A stretch of DNA of 6,194 nucleotides from Pseudomonadota bacterium (GTDB lineage Bacteria > Desulfobacterota > JAPLJL01). How positions within the stretch are numbered: position 1 is the first letter of the stretch; each line of letters begins with the position of its first letter. The position numbers were made by a program, and so were the translations under genes. Below are positions 1-6,161 of the stretch, in pieces. The stretch spans positions 1 through 6,194 of the forward strand of contig JAPLJL010000262.1 in NCBI GenBank assembly GCA_026388615.1, read 5' to 3'. The notes under the pieces were generated by a model that searched no databases, was not told where the DNA came from, and worked only from the letters and a program-made list of their open reading frames with translations.

Positions 1-44
1 ATATAATTTTGATTCAAAGTATTTCGATTCTCGCATAGAGCATA

Positions 45-178
45 GCCTCCGGCCCCGCTTCCAGCCCCGCTTCCAGCCCGTAGGGCTTACAGGCCGGAGG
101 GTAGGGCTTACAGGCCGGCTTCCGGCCCGTAGGGGCCTCCAGCCCGGAGGGAGGGTAGGGGCTTACAGGCCGGAGGGA
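45..178. repeat. GC-rich intergenic repeat cluster
   Basis: This stretch lies beyond the 3' end of the PilZ gene and is built from short repeats. A 12-base unit CCCCGCTTCCAG is exactly tandem at 53-64 and 65-76. The unit GTAGGGCTTACAGGCCGG occurs exactly at 80-97 and 101-118, with a one-base-longer copy at 155-173 (GTAGGGGC...) and a diverged copy at 129-147. CCTCCGGCC at 46-54 is the reverse complement of GGCCGGAGG at 92-100 and 168-176, so the block can fold on itself. It shares the GTAGGG core with the element at 2350-2439. It looks like a degraded array of REP-like or MITE-like sequences. No protein-coding reading is convincing. The rest of 1-213 is AT-rich and shows nothing recognisable. 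Confidence 0.7.
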
Positions 179-213
179 GACCAGAAACTCGAAACTGTAA
201 TGATGGAGAGTTT

Positions 214-1008
214 TTACTTCGGATTGCTTTCGATAAACTTCTTGAAATTGTACATTTCCTTGCGCATGAGGATGGAGGTGACATATTGGATCAGGCTCGG
301 GGAGGGGACGAAGGAAAGGGTGACATCCATTTCGTAGGTGACAAAAACGGAATCCTTTCCCTTGGGAACGAAAATACAGCTTTGGGCCAGGGCGAGAATC
401 TCCCGGCTCGTTTCGGTGCTGACAGAGCTTAAAAGGTTTTTTTCGTCGTCATAGGAATAATTCAGGGTATAATTTATCTGGCTCAGGAAAAAATTATGCA
501 GAAATTCCACCCGCTTGCCTCTTCCGTCCGGGTAGCGTTCCAGAACCCGAGATTGTTTCACCCCCAAGGTCCACTCCGGATATCGCTCGAAATAACCCAG
601 AAGCTCATAACAGCGTTTCGCCGGGGCGTTGATGGTTATGGTCTGGGCGGGGGTGTGACGGCTGACCTGCCCCCGGGTGTTCTTGGCGAACAGGTCTTCG
701 AAAACCCCCTCCGCAAACTGGAGCCCGATCAGGTACTTGGTCGACTGCCGGGAGGGATACGGGTTCCCGATGCAGTAGATGACCTTGCCCTTGGCATCGA
801 TATGCAGGTTGACGTCGGGGATGAAGAACTTGATTTCCAGCTCCCGGGCGGGCGGCAGATCATGATCGGCGAAGATCGCGATTCCGCCCGGAGAGACATC
901 GTGGGTGATTCCGTCAAAGTTCTTGTTTTCGCAGGAAACGAAATATTTAAAATTGGCTTGGATCCGGGGATGGGCGCGGCTGACTCGATTTGATAAAGAA
1001 GGATTCAT
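214..1008 (-). CDS. PilZ domain - SRPBCC (START/RatA-like) fusion protein
   Basis: A 264-residue soluble protein with no signal peptide or membrane segment. Residues about 8-105 form a PilZ domain with both c-di-GMP-binding motifs intact: RxxxR at R11-R15 (RAHPR) and DxSxxG at D37-G42 (DVSPGG). Residues about 120-262 resemble the SRPBCC/polyketide cyclase fold of RatA-like and START-like proteins, which have a hydrophobic ligand cavity (TITINAPAKRCYELL..., FERYPEWTLGVKQSRVL..., and a C-terminal helix ending in FKKFIE). The likely role is to sense c-di-GMP and pass the signal through the second domain; its ligand or partner cannot be read from sequence. The ATG start places the RxxxR motif close to the N-terminus, as is usual for single-PilZ proteins. 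No good Shine-Dalgarno precedes it, so the start is probable rather than certain. It is divergent from the DctP gene. Confidence 0.85.
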   Translation of the reverse strand: MNPSLSNRVSRAHPRIQANFKYFVSCENKNFDGITHDVSPGGIAIFADHDLPPARELEIKFFIPDVNLHIDAKGKVIYCIGNPYPSRQSTKYLIGLQFAEGVFEDLFAKNTRGQVSRHTPAQTITINAPAKRCYELLGYFERYPEWTLGVKQSRVLERYPDGRGKRVEFLHNFFLSQINYTLNYSYDDEKNLLSSVSTETSREILALAQSCIFVPKGKDSVFVTYEMDVTLSFVPSPSLIQYVTSILMRKEMYNFKKFIESNPK

Positions 1009-1037
1009 GTTTTAGTATGGAGCAAAGAACCTCTTAA

Positions 1038-1066
1038 AACATATCATTCAACCACTGTTTATTCAA
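1038..1066 (-). promoter_or_regulatory. Candidate sigma-70 promoter for the PilZ gene
   Basis: Read on the minus strand, TTGAAT (1066-1061) and TATGTT (1043-1038) are separated by 17 bases and lie about 30 bases upstream of the ATG at 1008. Each hexamer matches the consensus at four of six positions. The position and spacing are good but the boxes are weak, so this is only a candidate. Confidence 0.3.
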
Positions 1067-1131
1067 GCAAAAAATTTGGAGAAACATCCGGCAAAATTCA
1101 ATTTGGAAATGCGGGATCCACGATCCAGATT

Positions 1132-1162
1132 TTGAAAAATCTTTCTCCTCTGATAATATAAA
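1132..1162 (+). promoter_or_regulatory. Candidate promoter for the DctP-family gene
   Basis: TTGAAA at 1132-1137 lies upstream of the AT-rich run 1152-1162 (GATAATATAAA), which offers several overlapping -10 options: TAATAT at 1154-1159 with 16-base spacing, or GATAAT at 1152-1157 with a short 14-base spacing. A small inverted repeat, GGATC-cac-GATCC (1114-1126), lies just upstream of the -35 box and could be an operator. The ATG is at 1186. Evidence is pattern only. Confidence 0.3.
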
Positions 1163-1185
1163 CCAGTCAGAAAAAGCGGACTTCC

Positions 1186-2265
1186 ATGCCAAAGAAAAAA
1201 ACATCGGCGCTTCCAGGAACTGCGATCGTCATACTTGTCGGGATTTTATCTTTGCTGGCCTTCCGGTCCTCCTCCTGGTCCCAAACCGCCAAACCCGCGC
1301 CCGCCGGTATGAAACCGGCCTCGGCCGGACCCGAATATGTCATCAAGTTGTCCTCCATGGCTCCCGAAGGGACGGTTTGGGCGGATTTCAGCTTGAAATT
1401 CAAGAAATACGTGGAGGACAAATCCGGGGGCCGGATCAAGATTGTCTGGTCTCTGGACTCGGTCCTGGGTGATGAGCCGGATGCTTTTATCAAGATCCGG
1501 ACGGGGCAGATCCAGGGCGGAAGCTTTACCAATATCGGTCTGGGCATCATGGTTCCGGAGACCGCGATTATTTCCTTGCCCTTCCTGATCAGGGATAACG
1601 GGGAAGCCGATTATGTCCTGGAGAAGCTGACCCCGCAGTTTAAGGGTTTTTTTGAAGAGCGGGGATTCATTCTGGCCGGGTGGCTCGATATCGGGTTCAA
1701 TTACTTTTTCTCCGGCAAGCCCATTAAATCCTTAAGTGACTTTAAAAACGGACGGATCTGGGCCTGGAAGTGGGACCCGGTCATGACCGAATATTTTCAG
1801 GCTCAGAATTTTCCGACCCTCCCCGTCGGCCTTAACGACGTTTTGAAATATCTTGGGGCGGGAAAAGCCGACGCTTTTTACTGCCCTTACGACGCGGCGG
1901 TCGTCCGGCAGTGGTCCCGCTATGCCAAATATGTTATCGATCCCCCTTTCTATTATCCGCCTTCGGCCCTGGTCCTGGATAAGAAGTTCTTCGAGGCTTT
2001 GCCCCCGGACCTGAAAAAAATTATTGCGGAAGCCGTGGCCTTTCATATCCCGGAGTATAAAAAGATTTCTCGCCAGAGAAACCAGCAGGCTTACCTGAGC
2101 CTGATCTCCAGCGGAATCCAGCCGATAAAATTAAGCGAAGACGAGATTAAATCCATCCGGAAAGAAGCTGGATCCCTATACCAGAAATTCGGCAACAAGC
2201 TGTATCCCACCTGGCTCCTGACCCGGCTCCTGGGCATCCTCGAGGAATACCGGGGAAAAAAGTAG
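1186..2265 (+). CDS. TRAP-type solute-binding protein, DctP family (Tp0957-like)
   Basis: A 359-residue extracytoplasmic binding protein. Residues 1-33 form a signal peptide or anchor: KKK near the N-terminus, then a hydrophobic core at about 12-26 (TAIVILVGILSLLAF). The cleavage site is unclear and there is no lipobox cysteine. The mature domain (about 50-355) follows the DctP pattern: YVIKLSSMAPEGTVW, then KPIKSLSDFKNGRIWAW (178-194), then a DVLKYLGAGKADAFYCP block (218-234) and LVLDKKFFEALPP. At the position where DctP proteins usually carry the arginine that clamps a carboxylate ligand, this protein has W192. That and the following GKADAFYCPYDAAVVRQW/KYVIDPP pattern resemble P subunits of TPAT transporters (treponemal Tp0957), so the ligand is likely hydrophobic rather than a C4-dicarboxylate. 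No DctQ/DctM permease or TatT partner is in the window. The start has only a weak AGCGGA ribosome site. The gene ends with tandem stops TAG TAA. Confidence 0.88.
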   Translation: MPKKKTSALPGTAIVILVGILSLLAFRSSSWSQTAKPAPAGMKPASAGPEYVIKLSSMAPEGTVWADFSLKFKKYVEDKSGGRIKIVWSLDSVLGDEPDAFIKIRTGQIQGGSFTNIGLGIMVPETAIISLPFLIRDNGEADYVLEKLTPQFKGFFEERGFILAGWLDIGFNYFFSGKPIKSLSDFKNGRIWAWKWDPVMTEYFQAQNFPTLPVGLNDVLKYLGAGKADAFYCPYDAAVVRQWSRYAKYVIDPPFYYPPSALVLDKKFFEALPPDLKKIIAEAVAFHIPEYKKISRQRNQQAYLSLISSGIQPIKLSEDEIKSIRKEAGSLYQKFGNKLYPTWLLTRLLGILEEYRGKK

Positions 2266-2349
2266 TAACAGGTGTCCAGGAAGATGGGAAAAAAGGTTGC
2301 TGGGTAGCTAGTGTTATGTCTCAGTAAAACCCTTACAATGCTTTTTTTC

Positions 2350-2439
2350 GTAGGGGAGCCCCTCCCTGGCCGACGCGAGCGTCAGCTCGGGCAGGCCGTG
2401 GGCTCCCTTCTTCGGGCGGCCGTTGAAGGCCGCCCCTAC
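2350..2439. repeat. REP-like palindromic element with GTAGGGG/CCCCTAC ends
   Basis: A 90-base element between two convergent genes, bounded by perfect inverted ends GTAGGGG (2350-2356) and CCCCTAC (2433-2439). Inside are nested stems. GGGAGCCC (2354-2361) pairs with GGGCTCCC (2400-2407). CGAGC (2376-2380) pairs with GCTCG (2385-2389) around a GTCA tetraloop. A separate perfect 8-base hairpin joins GGGCGGCC (2414-2421) to GGCCGCCC (2428-2435) around GTTGAA. It could form a cruciform or a strong RNA hairpin on either strand and may act as a roadblock between the converging genes. Neither strand has the U-run expected of a classic rho-independent terminator directly after the hairpin. The form is that of a mobilised intergenic repeat (REP or MITE type). 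The rest of the gap 2266-2502 shows nothing recognisable. Confidence 0.75.
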
Positions 2440-2502
2440 ATAATAAAAGCCAAGGATCTTAACCACTGAAAAGCTGTTCCGGAGACACTATTCTCGCTTT
2501 CT

Positions 2503-4839
2503 TCAATGAACATTTAATTTTCCCCACCGTGGCTCGTACTGCAATCCCAGGACAAAGCCGGGGAAGAACCTCAGGTTGCGGTCGCCGTCCGTACGGCTCC
2601 AGAAGTTAAGCCCCAGTCCCGCGTCATCCCGAAGTTCAGAGCAGAGAAAATTAAACGTGGGGCCGGCGTAAAGGGAAAGCTGGTCCAGGACCCGGTAGCC
2701 GACCGAGATGCGCAGGCTGTCGATAAAATCCAACTTATCGTCATAGACGTAATCCCCATATAGCTGATGATGGGCCAGGTCAATGTCTACCCATACCGGC
2801 TTGGCTTCGAAGTGACCACCCAGCCCAAAAATAGTTTGGGAATATTCCTGCTTTCCAAAGGGGTGGACGCCGAAACCCAAAAGACCGTACACGTGCCGGC
2901 TCCCCATTTTGAGCCCGATATTCAGGGGGGAGAAATCACTGCCCCAGATCGTGGGTTCCAGGATTCCGTTGCCGGCATAGTTGATGATTCCGATGGAAGC
3001 GCCATCGATTTCCTGGGCCACGTTAATGACCCCGATCTGGGAGCCATGAACTTTACCGCCGTAGTTGATCACACTCAACTGCAGGCCATGTACTTCTCCA
3101 GGAGATACATTGATTACGCCTGCTTGCACACCCGTGATTGAGCCGGCGTAATTTATTACCCCGGCGATCTGCGTGCCTTGAACCGGTCCGAGTGAAACGT
3201 TGGTATGGCCGGAGATCTGGATACCGTGGAAGGATTCGGCCCAGTTTAAAATTCCCGCTTCCTGACATAATCCTTCCGCGTGTCCCCCGGTGTAGTTAAC
3301 GATCCCGGCAAACTGGCCACCCCGGATGGTCCTGAGGGAGGTGTTGATAATTCCTGTCGCTTGCACGCCCCCCACGAGGGAGCCAGCGTGGTTGGCCACA
3401 CCGGAGAACTGGAATGCCAGGACGGGTCCCAGAGCGATATTTGCGATTCCGGAGCCCTGAGAGCCTTTCAGGTATCCTCCAGCGTAATTGAAGACGCCGG
3501 CCAGCTGGACTCCATTCACGTCTTGGGATCTCCAGGCCCCGATTCCGGAAAGCTCGGCCCCGGAGAGGATGTCGCCCCAGTCCAGGAGGAGGTTGATCGA
3601 GAAATAGTTCTTCACCCGGTATTTGATGGAGGCCCCGTAATTGGTGCTCAGGCCGGGAATGAAGGAAAAACTGACCGGACGAATGGTCACTTCTTTATCC
3701 GGTGGAGCCGGGAGGGAAAAGGGCTCGACGGGTTTACCACCGCGGGCGGAGACCGCTTCGGGTTCGACCTTCTCCAGAGAATCACGGTCCAAACGGGTTT
3801 CCTGGCCTTCGGTGAGGGTGACCGTTCCTTGGCGCAGCTGGTTATCCCGTTCCAGGGAAACCCGGTAAACGCCGGGTTCGAGACCCAGGTTCATGGAGCG
3901 ACCGCTGGGCTTATTGATTTCCGCCACCAACCGGCCGTCGGCATCACGGATGAACAGGCGGCCTTCCAGCCCGGGGGCCAGAACCAGGATCGCGGAAGCG
4001 GAGTGGAGATCGGTAATGACCAGCTCACCGCTGCCCGCCAGCTGGATGTCGTAGTTGGGATGCTGGGGACCGGGTTGGGTCAGCTCGGTGCGGGCCAGGG
4101 TTTCGTTAAAAGCATACTGATAGGCTTCGTTGAGCGTGATGCGTCCGTCTCGGCTTTCGTCGGCGGCTCCGCGGAGTCCCGAGACCAGGTAATGGGTAAA
4201 GAAAGATCCCCCCACCCGGTCCGACTCTTGGGCGGTTTCGTCGGAAGAGGCGGAAGTGAGAAAGGCGTGCCCCCGCACTTGGGTTGAGGTGTCCGCCAGG
4301 ATCGGCGCCTGCCATTTTCCGCCTTTCCCCCGGGTCAGGGCCCCCGAGGCGCAGGAGTCGAGGACGGCAATGCGGACATCGGCCGGCATGGTGCTCAGGA
4401 TCTGACGGATTTCGGGATAATTGAAATGCCGGTTGTTCAAAAGCAGGCCCTCTTCGTCGGAATGTCCAGAGAAGTAAAAGAATAATTCGGTCCGAAAGCC
4501 CCGGGCCCGGGCTTCGGAGATCAGGGTTTTCATCCGGAGAAAGGCTGTCTCCAGGGCGTCGGGGCCGGGTTCCAGAAGGACGATGATGTCGTCGGGAGCA
4601 ATGCCGCCCAGGTCCCCCAGGACCCGGGCCACCGCCCGGGCGTCGGATTGGGCATAGTGCAGGAGCACGCGCTGGGGCCCGCCGTTGTTGGCGCCGGCCA
4701 CCAGGGCGAAACGGCGAAAGGTGGCGGGGGCGGGGTCGTCCGACCCGGCGGCCGGGGCCGGAAAACCGGGGCGCGGCCAGGCGATCACGAATAACAGAAA
4801 CAATAAAATCGGCAAATGGAATCTGGCGATAATCTTCAT
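2503..4839 (-). CDS. Exported caspase-family (C14) protein with LA_2272-type surface repeats
   Basis: A 778-residue protein. Residues 1-30 are a signal peptide (hydrophobic core about 9-20, APA just before the likely cleavage), so it acts outside the cytoplasm. Residues about 41-275 are a peptidase C14 domain with the dyad His126 (YFSGHSDEEG) and Cys163 (VLDSCASGAL). Inside it, 227-238 reads as a canonical EF-hand loop (D, S, D-G, R, I, T, E). Residues about 280-350 look like a small beta-sandwich (LFIRDADGRLVAEI, LEPGVYRVSL). From 387 on it matches LA_2272 surface-repeat proteins: a lead-in strand region, twelve G-(V/I)-x-N repeats with key asparagines from N451 to N620, then a beta-rich tail (637-778). 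The start has a strong AGGAGGG site (4846-4852) and overlaps the upstream stop by ATGA. The probable role is a protease output of the upstream sigma/anti-sigma pair; its substrate is unknown. Confidence 0.9.
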   Translation of the reverse strand: MKIIARFHLPILLFLLFVIAWPRPGFPAPAAGSDDPAPATFRRFALVAGANNGGPQRVLLHYAQSDARAVARVLGDLGGIAPDDIIVLLEPGPDALETAFLRMKTLISEARARGFRTELFFYFSGHSDEEGLLLNNRHFNYPEIRQILSTMPADVRIAVLDSCASGALTRGKGGKWQAPILADTSTQVRGHAFLTSASSDETAQESDRVGGSFFTHYLVSGLRGAADESRDGRITLNEAYQYAFNETLARTELTQPGPQHPNYDIQLAGSGELVITDLHSASAILVLAPGLEGRLFIRDADGRLVAEINKPSGRSMNLGLEPGVYRVSLERDNQLRQGTVTLTEGQETRLDRDSLEKVEPEAVSARGGKPVEPFSLPAPPDKEVTIRPVSFSFIPGLSTNYGASIKYRVKNYFSINLLLDWGDILSGAELSGIGAWRSQDVNGVQLAGVFNYAGGYLKGSQGSGIANIALGPVLAFQFSGVANHAGSLVGGVQATGIINTSLRTIRGGQFAGIVNYTGGHAEGLCQEAGILNWAESFHGIQISGHTNVSLGPVQGTQIAGVINYAGSITGVQAGVINVSPGEVHGLQLSVINYGGKVHGSQIGVINVAQEIDGASIGIINYAGNGILEPTIWGSDFSPLNIGLKMGSRHVYGLLGFGVHPFGKQEYSQTIFGLGGHFEAKPVWVDIDLAHHQLYGDYVYDDKLDFIDSLRISVGYRVLDQLSLYAGPTFNFLCSELRDDAGLGLNFWSRTDGDRNLRFFPGFVLGLQYEPRWGKLNVH

Positions 4840-4852
4840 GGTTTTCCCTCCT
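4836..4852 (-). promoter_or_regulatory. ATGA overlap and strong RBS at the anti-sigma/caspase junction
   Basis: On the minus strand the caspase ATG (4839-4837) overlaps the upstream TGA (4838-4836). AGGAGGG (4852-4846) lies six bases before the start, inside the end of the upstream gene. This fixes the caspase start and suggests translational coupling. Confidence 0.85.
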
Positions 4853-5624
4853 GGGAAGAAGATTTGCTTAAGAGAAAATCGACCTGGTGCAGGCCGTCCG
4901 GCAGGATCAGGTTTTTTTTCATTTCGGCCCCGAGGACCCGCCCGGCGGATAAAACCGTTTCGATCTCGATCGGCAGATCGGAGGTGACGAAGAAAAAGCG
5001 CTCGAAATCCGGGGCGTCGTCGAGTTCGTAAGCATAGGAAAGGGCCTGCGCGCCTTCCCCGTTAAGCGCGGTGGAATCGGCAGGTGAAGCCGGGAAATGG
5101 AGAGTGACCGCGCCCCGTCCATCCACGGAGATAATCACCCCATCGGCGGCTCCGGAGGCCCGGTAACTGACCTGCAGCACGTCTCCCGGCCGGACCCGGG
5201 ATCCGCGGCCCAGTTCTTCCACCCCCTGCGGGACCTTCCGGTAAATAATCAAACCGGGACTTCCCTTGACCCGAGTGGTTTGCAGGCCAACCCCCGGTCC
5301 TGATTCGAGGGGCAGGATGACCCAAAAGAGGATAGCGGCCGCGGCGGCCAGGGCGGGAGCCAACACCCAGGCCCGGGAACGGGCCGGCCGGCTTTGGGCT
5401 TTCGATCTGGTCAGGGCCAGGCGGCGATTGATCTCGGCTGCAATCTTTTTCGGAGGGAGGGTCCCGAGAATATCCTGATTGGAAGCCCGGAGACGGGCGA
5501 GGCGGTCCATCCCGCCGGGTTCCGCTTCCAGATCCCGAAGGACCTCGGCTTCTTTTTCGGGCGGGAGTTCACCCAGAATGAGTTGCTCTAAGAATAAATC
5601 TGGCACAACTCTTTTATTATTCAT
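4836..5624 (-). CDS. Putative transmembrane anti-sigma factor with DUF4384-like periplasmic domain
   Basis: A 262-residue single-pass membrane protein. Residues 1-84 are cytoplasmic and follow an anti-sigma layout (LEQLILGELPPEKEAEVLRDLEAEP..., then NQDILGTLPPKKIAAEINRRL). The zinc-binding His/Cys-x-x-Cys of ZAS/zf-HC2 domains is absent: the region has no cysteine, and EAEPGG stands where CPxC would be expected. Residues about 85-104 form the membrane segment. Residues about 119-231 are periplasmic and resemble DUF4384/ActD-type domains (LGRGSRVRPGDVLQVSYRA, VIISVDGRGAVTLHFP). The protein follows the sigma gene with an ATGA overlap and has a strong AAGGAGT ribosome site (5631-5637). It is followed by the caspase gene with another ATGA overlap. 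I infer that it holds or tunes the sigma factor in response to an envelope signal. The family assignment rests on pattern and context, so it is less certain than that of its neighbours. Confidence 0.75.
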   Translation of the reverse strand: MNNKRVVPDLFLEQLILGELPPEKEAEVLRDLEAEPGGMDRLARLRASNQDILGTLPPKKIAAEINRRLALTRSKAQSRPARSRAWVLAPALAAAAAILFWVILPLESGPGVGLQTTRVKGSPGLIIYRKVPQGVEELGRGSRVRPGDVLQVSYRASGAADGVIISVDGRGAVTLHFPASPADSTALNGEGAQALSYAYELDDAPDFERFFFVTSDLPIEIETVLSAGRVLGAEMKKNLILPDGLHQVDFLLSKSSSQEGKP

Positions 5625-5637
5625 TTTGGTACTCCTT
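5621..5637 (-). promoter_or_regulatory. ATGA overlap and strong RBS at the sigma/anti-sigma junction
   Basis: The anti-sigma ATG (5624-5622) overlaps the sigma TGA (5623-5621). AAGGAGT (5637-5631) lies six bases before the start. It decides the start of the second gene and suggests coupled translation. Confidence 0.85.
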
Positions 5638-6106
5638 CCAGATTTTCCAGATTGGCGCGGAGGGAGCTCAAACGCTTGCGCACGCCGGAGACGGAAAGCC
5701 CCACCTCTCGCGCCACCTCTTCCAGGGTCAAACCGTCCAGCAGGTGAAGCACGGCGATGGTCCGGGTGGATGGTTTTTCCCGGGCGAAGAGCCGGTCGAG
5801 GAGGTGCTGGGCCGAGAAACGGGATTCGGTTTCCTCGCTCGAAGCCAAACGATCAATCAGTTCGGTGTTGGCATTCTCCGGCCGACGTCCGGCCGCGCGG
5901 ATCCGGTTCAGACAGATGTTGGTGGCCATCCGGAACAGGAGACTGGAGGGGGCCTCGGGCTCCAGCCTTGCCTGGGCTTTGAGGAGTTCGACAAAGGTGT
6001 CATGCATGGCATCCATCGCCTGGTCTTCGTTCCGGAGCAGGGATCGGCAACGGCGGAGCACCATCGGTCCGTACCGGCGGTAATAGTTTTCAACGTCAAT
6101 CGCCAA
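5621..6106 (-). CDS. ECF-type RNA polymerase sigma factor
   Basis: A 161-residue sigma-70 family protein of ECF size. Region 2 covers about residues 5-74, with the core-binding helix DAMHDTF (32-38) and the -10-recognition helix LFRMATNICLNRIRAAGRR (56-74). A variable linker follows (75-100). Region 4 covers about 101-155, with a helix-turn-helix GLTLEEVAREVGLSVSGVRKRL (125-146) that reads the -35 element. There is no region 1, region 3 or extra C-terminal domain. It is the first gene of the operon. The start is a TTG at 6106-6104: an in-frame TAG lies two codons further upstream, and the next in-frame ATG (M15) would remove the start of region 2. Only a weak AGGTTAG precedes the TTG. Expression is therefore probably low, and autoregulation is likely by analogy with other ECF operons. 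Confidence 0.9.
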   Translation of the reverse strand: MAIDVENYYRRYGPMVLRRCRSLLRNEDQAMDAMHDTFVELLKAQARLEPEAPSSLLFRMATNICLNRIRAAGRRPENANTELIDRLASSEETESRFSAQHLLDRLFAREKPSTRTIAVLHLLDGLTLEEVAREVGLSVSGVRKRLSSLRANLENLEGVPK

Positions 6107-6130
6107 TTCTGACTAACCTGCTTTCACTTG

Positions 6131-6161
6131 ATTAAACACCGCTCCCGGATGGATCTGTCAC
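6131..6161 (-). promoter_or_regulatory. Candidate promoter of the sigma/anti-sigma/caspase operon
   Basis: On the minus strand, GTGACA (6161-6156) and TTTAAT (6136-6131) each match the sigma-70 consensus at five of six positions, but with a long 19-base spacer. The TTG start lies 24 bases after the -10 box. Around it are two exact CCCGGAT direct repeats (6144-6150 and 6161-6167, 17 bases apart) and an AT-rich palindrome AAAATATTTT (6170-6179). An ECF-type autoregulated promoter could equally lie here or beyond the window end. Confidence 0.3.

Noticed and set aside
45..178. Possible CRISPR array
   Set aside because: The repeats are short, unevenly spaced and partly tandem, without spacers of uniform length and without cas genes.
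496..993. Plus-strand open frame of 165 codons opposite the PilZ gene
   Set aside because: The opposite strand encodes intact PilZ and SRPBCC motifs; this frame shows no domain or ribosome site.
1167..1550. Minus-strand open frame overlapping the start of the DctP-family gene
   Set aside because: It would cover the divergent promoter region and its translation lacks any recognisable motif, whereas the plus strand encodes a signal peptide and a binding-protein domain.
2342..2348. Run of seven T as a terminator for the DctP-family gene
   Set aside because: No stable hairpin directly precedes the run on the plus strand; the strong hairpins come after it, so it is not a classic rho-independent terminator.
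2978..3500. Protein repeats as a DNA-level recombination hot spot
   Set aside because: The repeat is visible in the protein, but the DNA copies look well diverged by eye, so recent tandem duplication is not supported.
3280..4287. Long open frame (335 codons) on the plus strand inside the caspase gene
   Set aside because: It is antisense to a well-supported gene with catalytic motifs and repeats. Its translation is Gly/Asp/Arg-rich with no recognisable domain, as expected from GC-rich codon use on the other strand.
5744..6112. Plus-strand open frames opposite the sigma factor gene
   Set aside because: They are shadows of the sigma gene, which has clear regions 2 and 4 on the minus strand.
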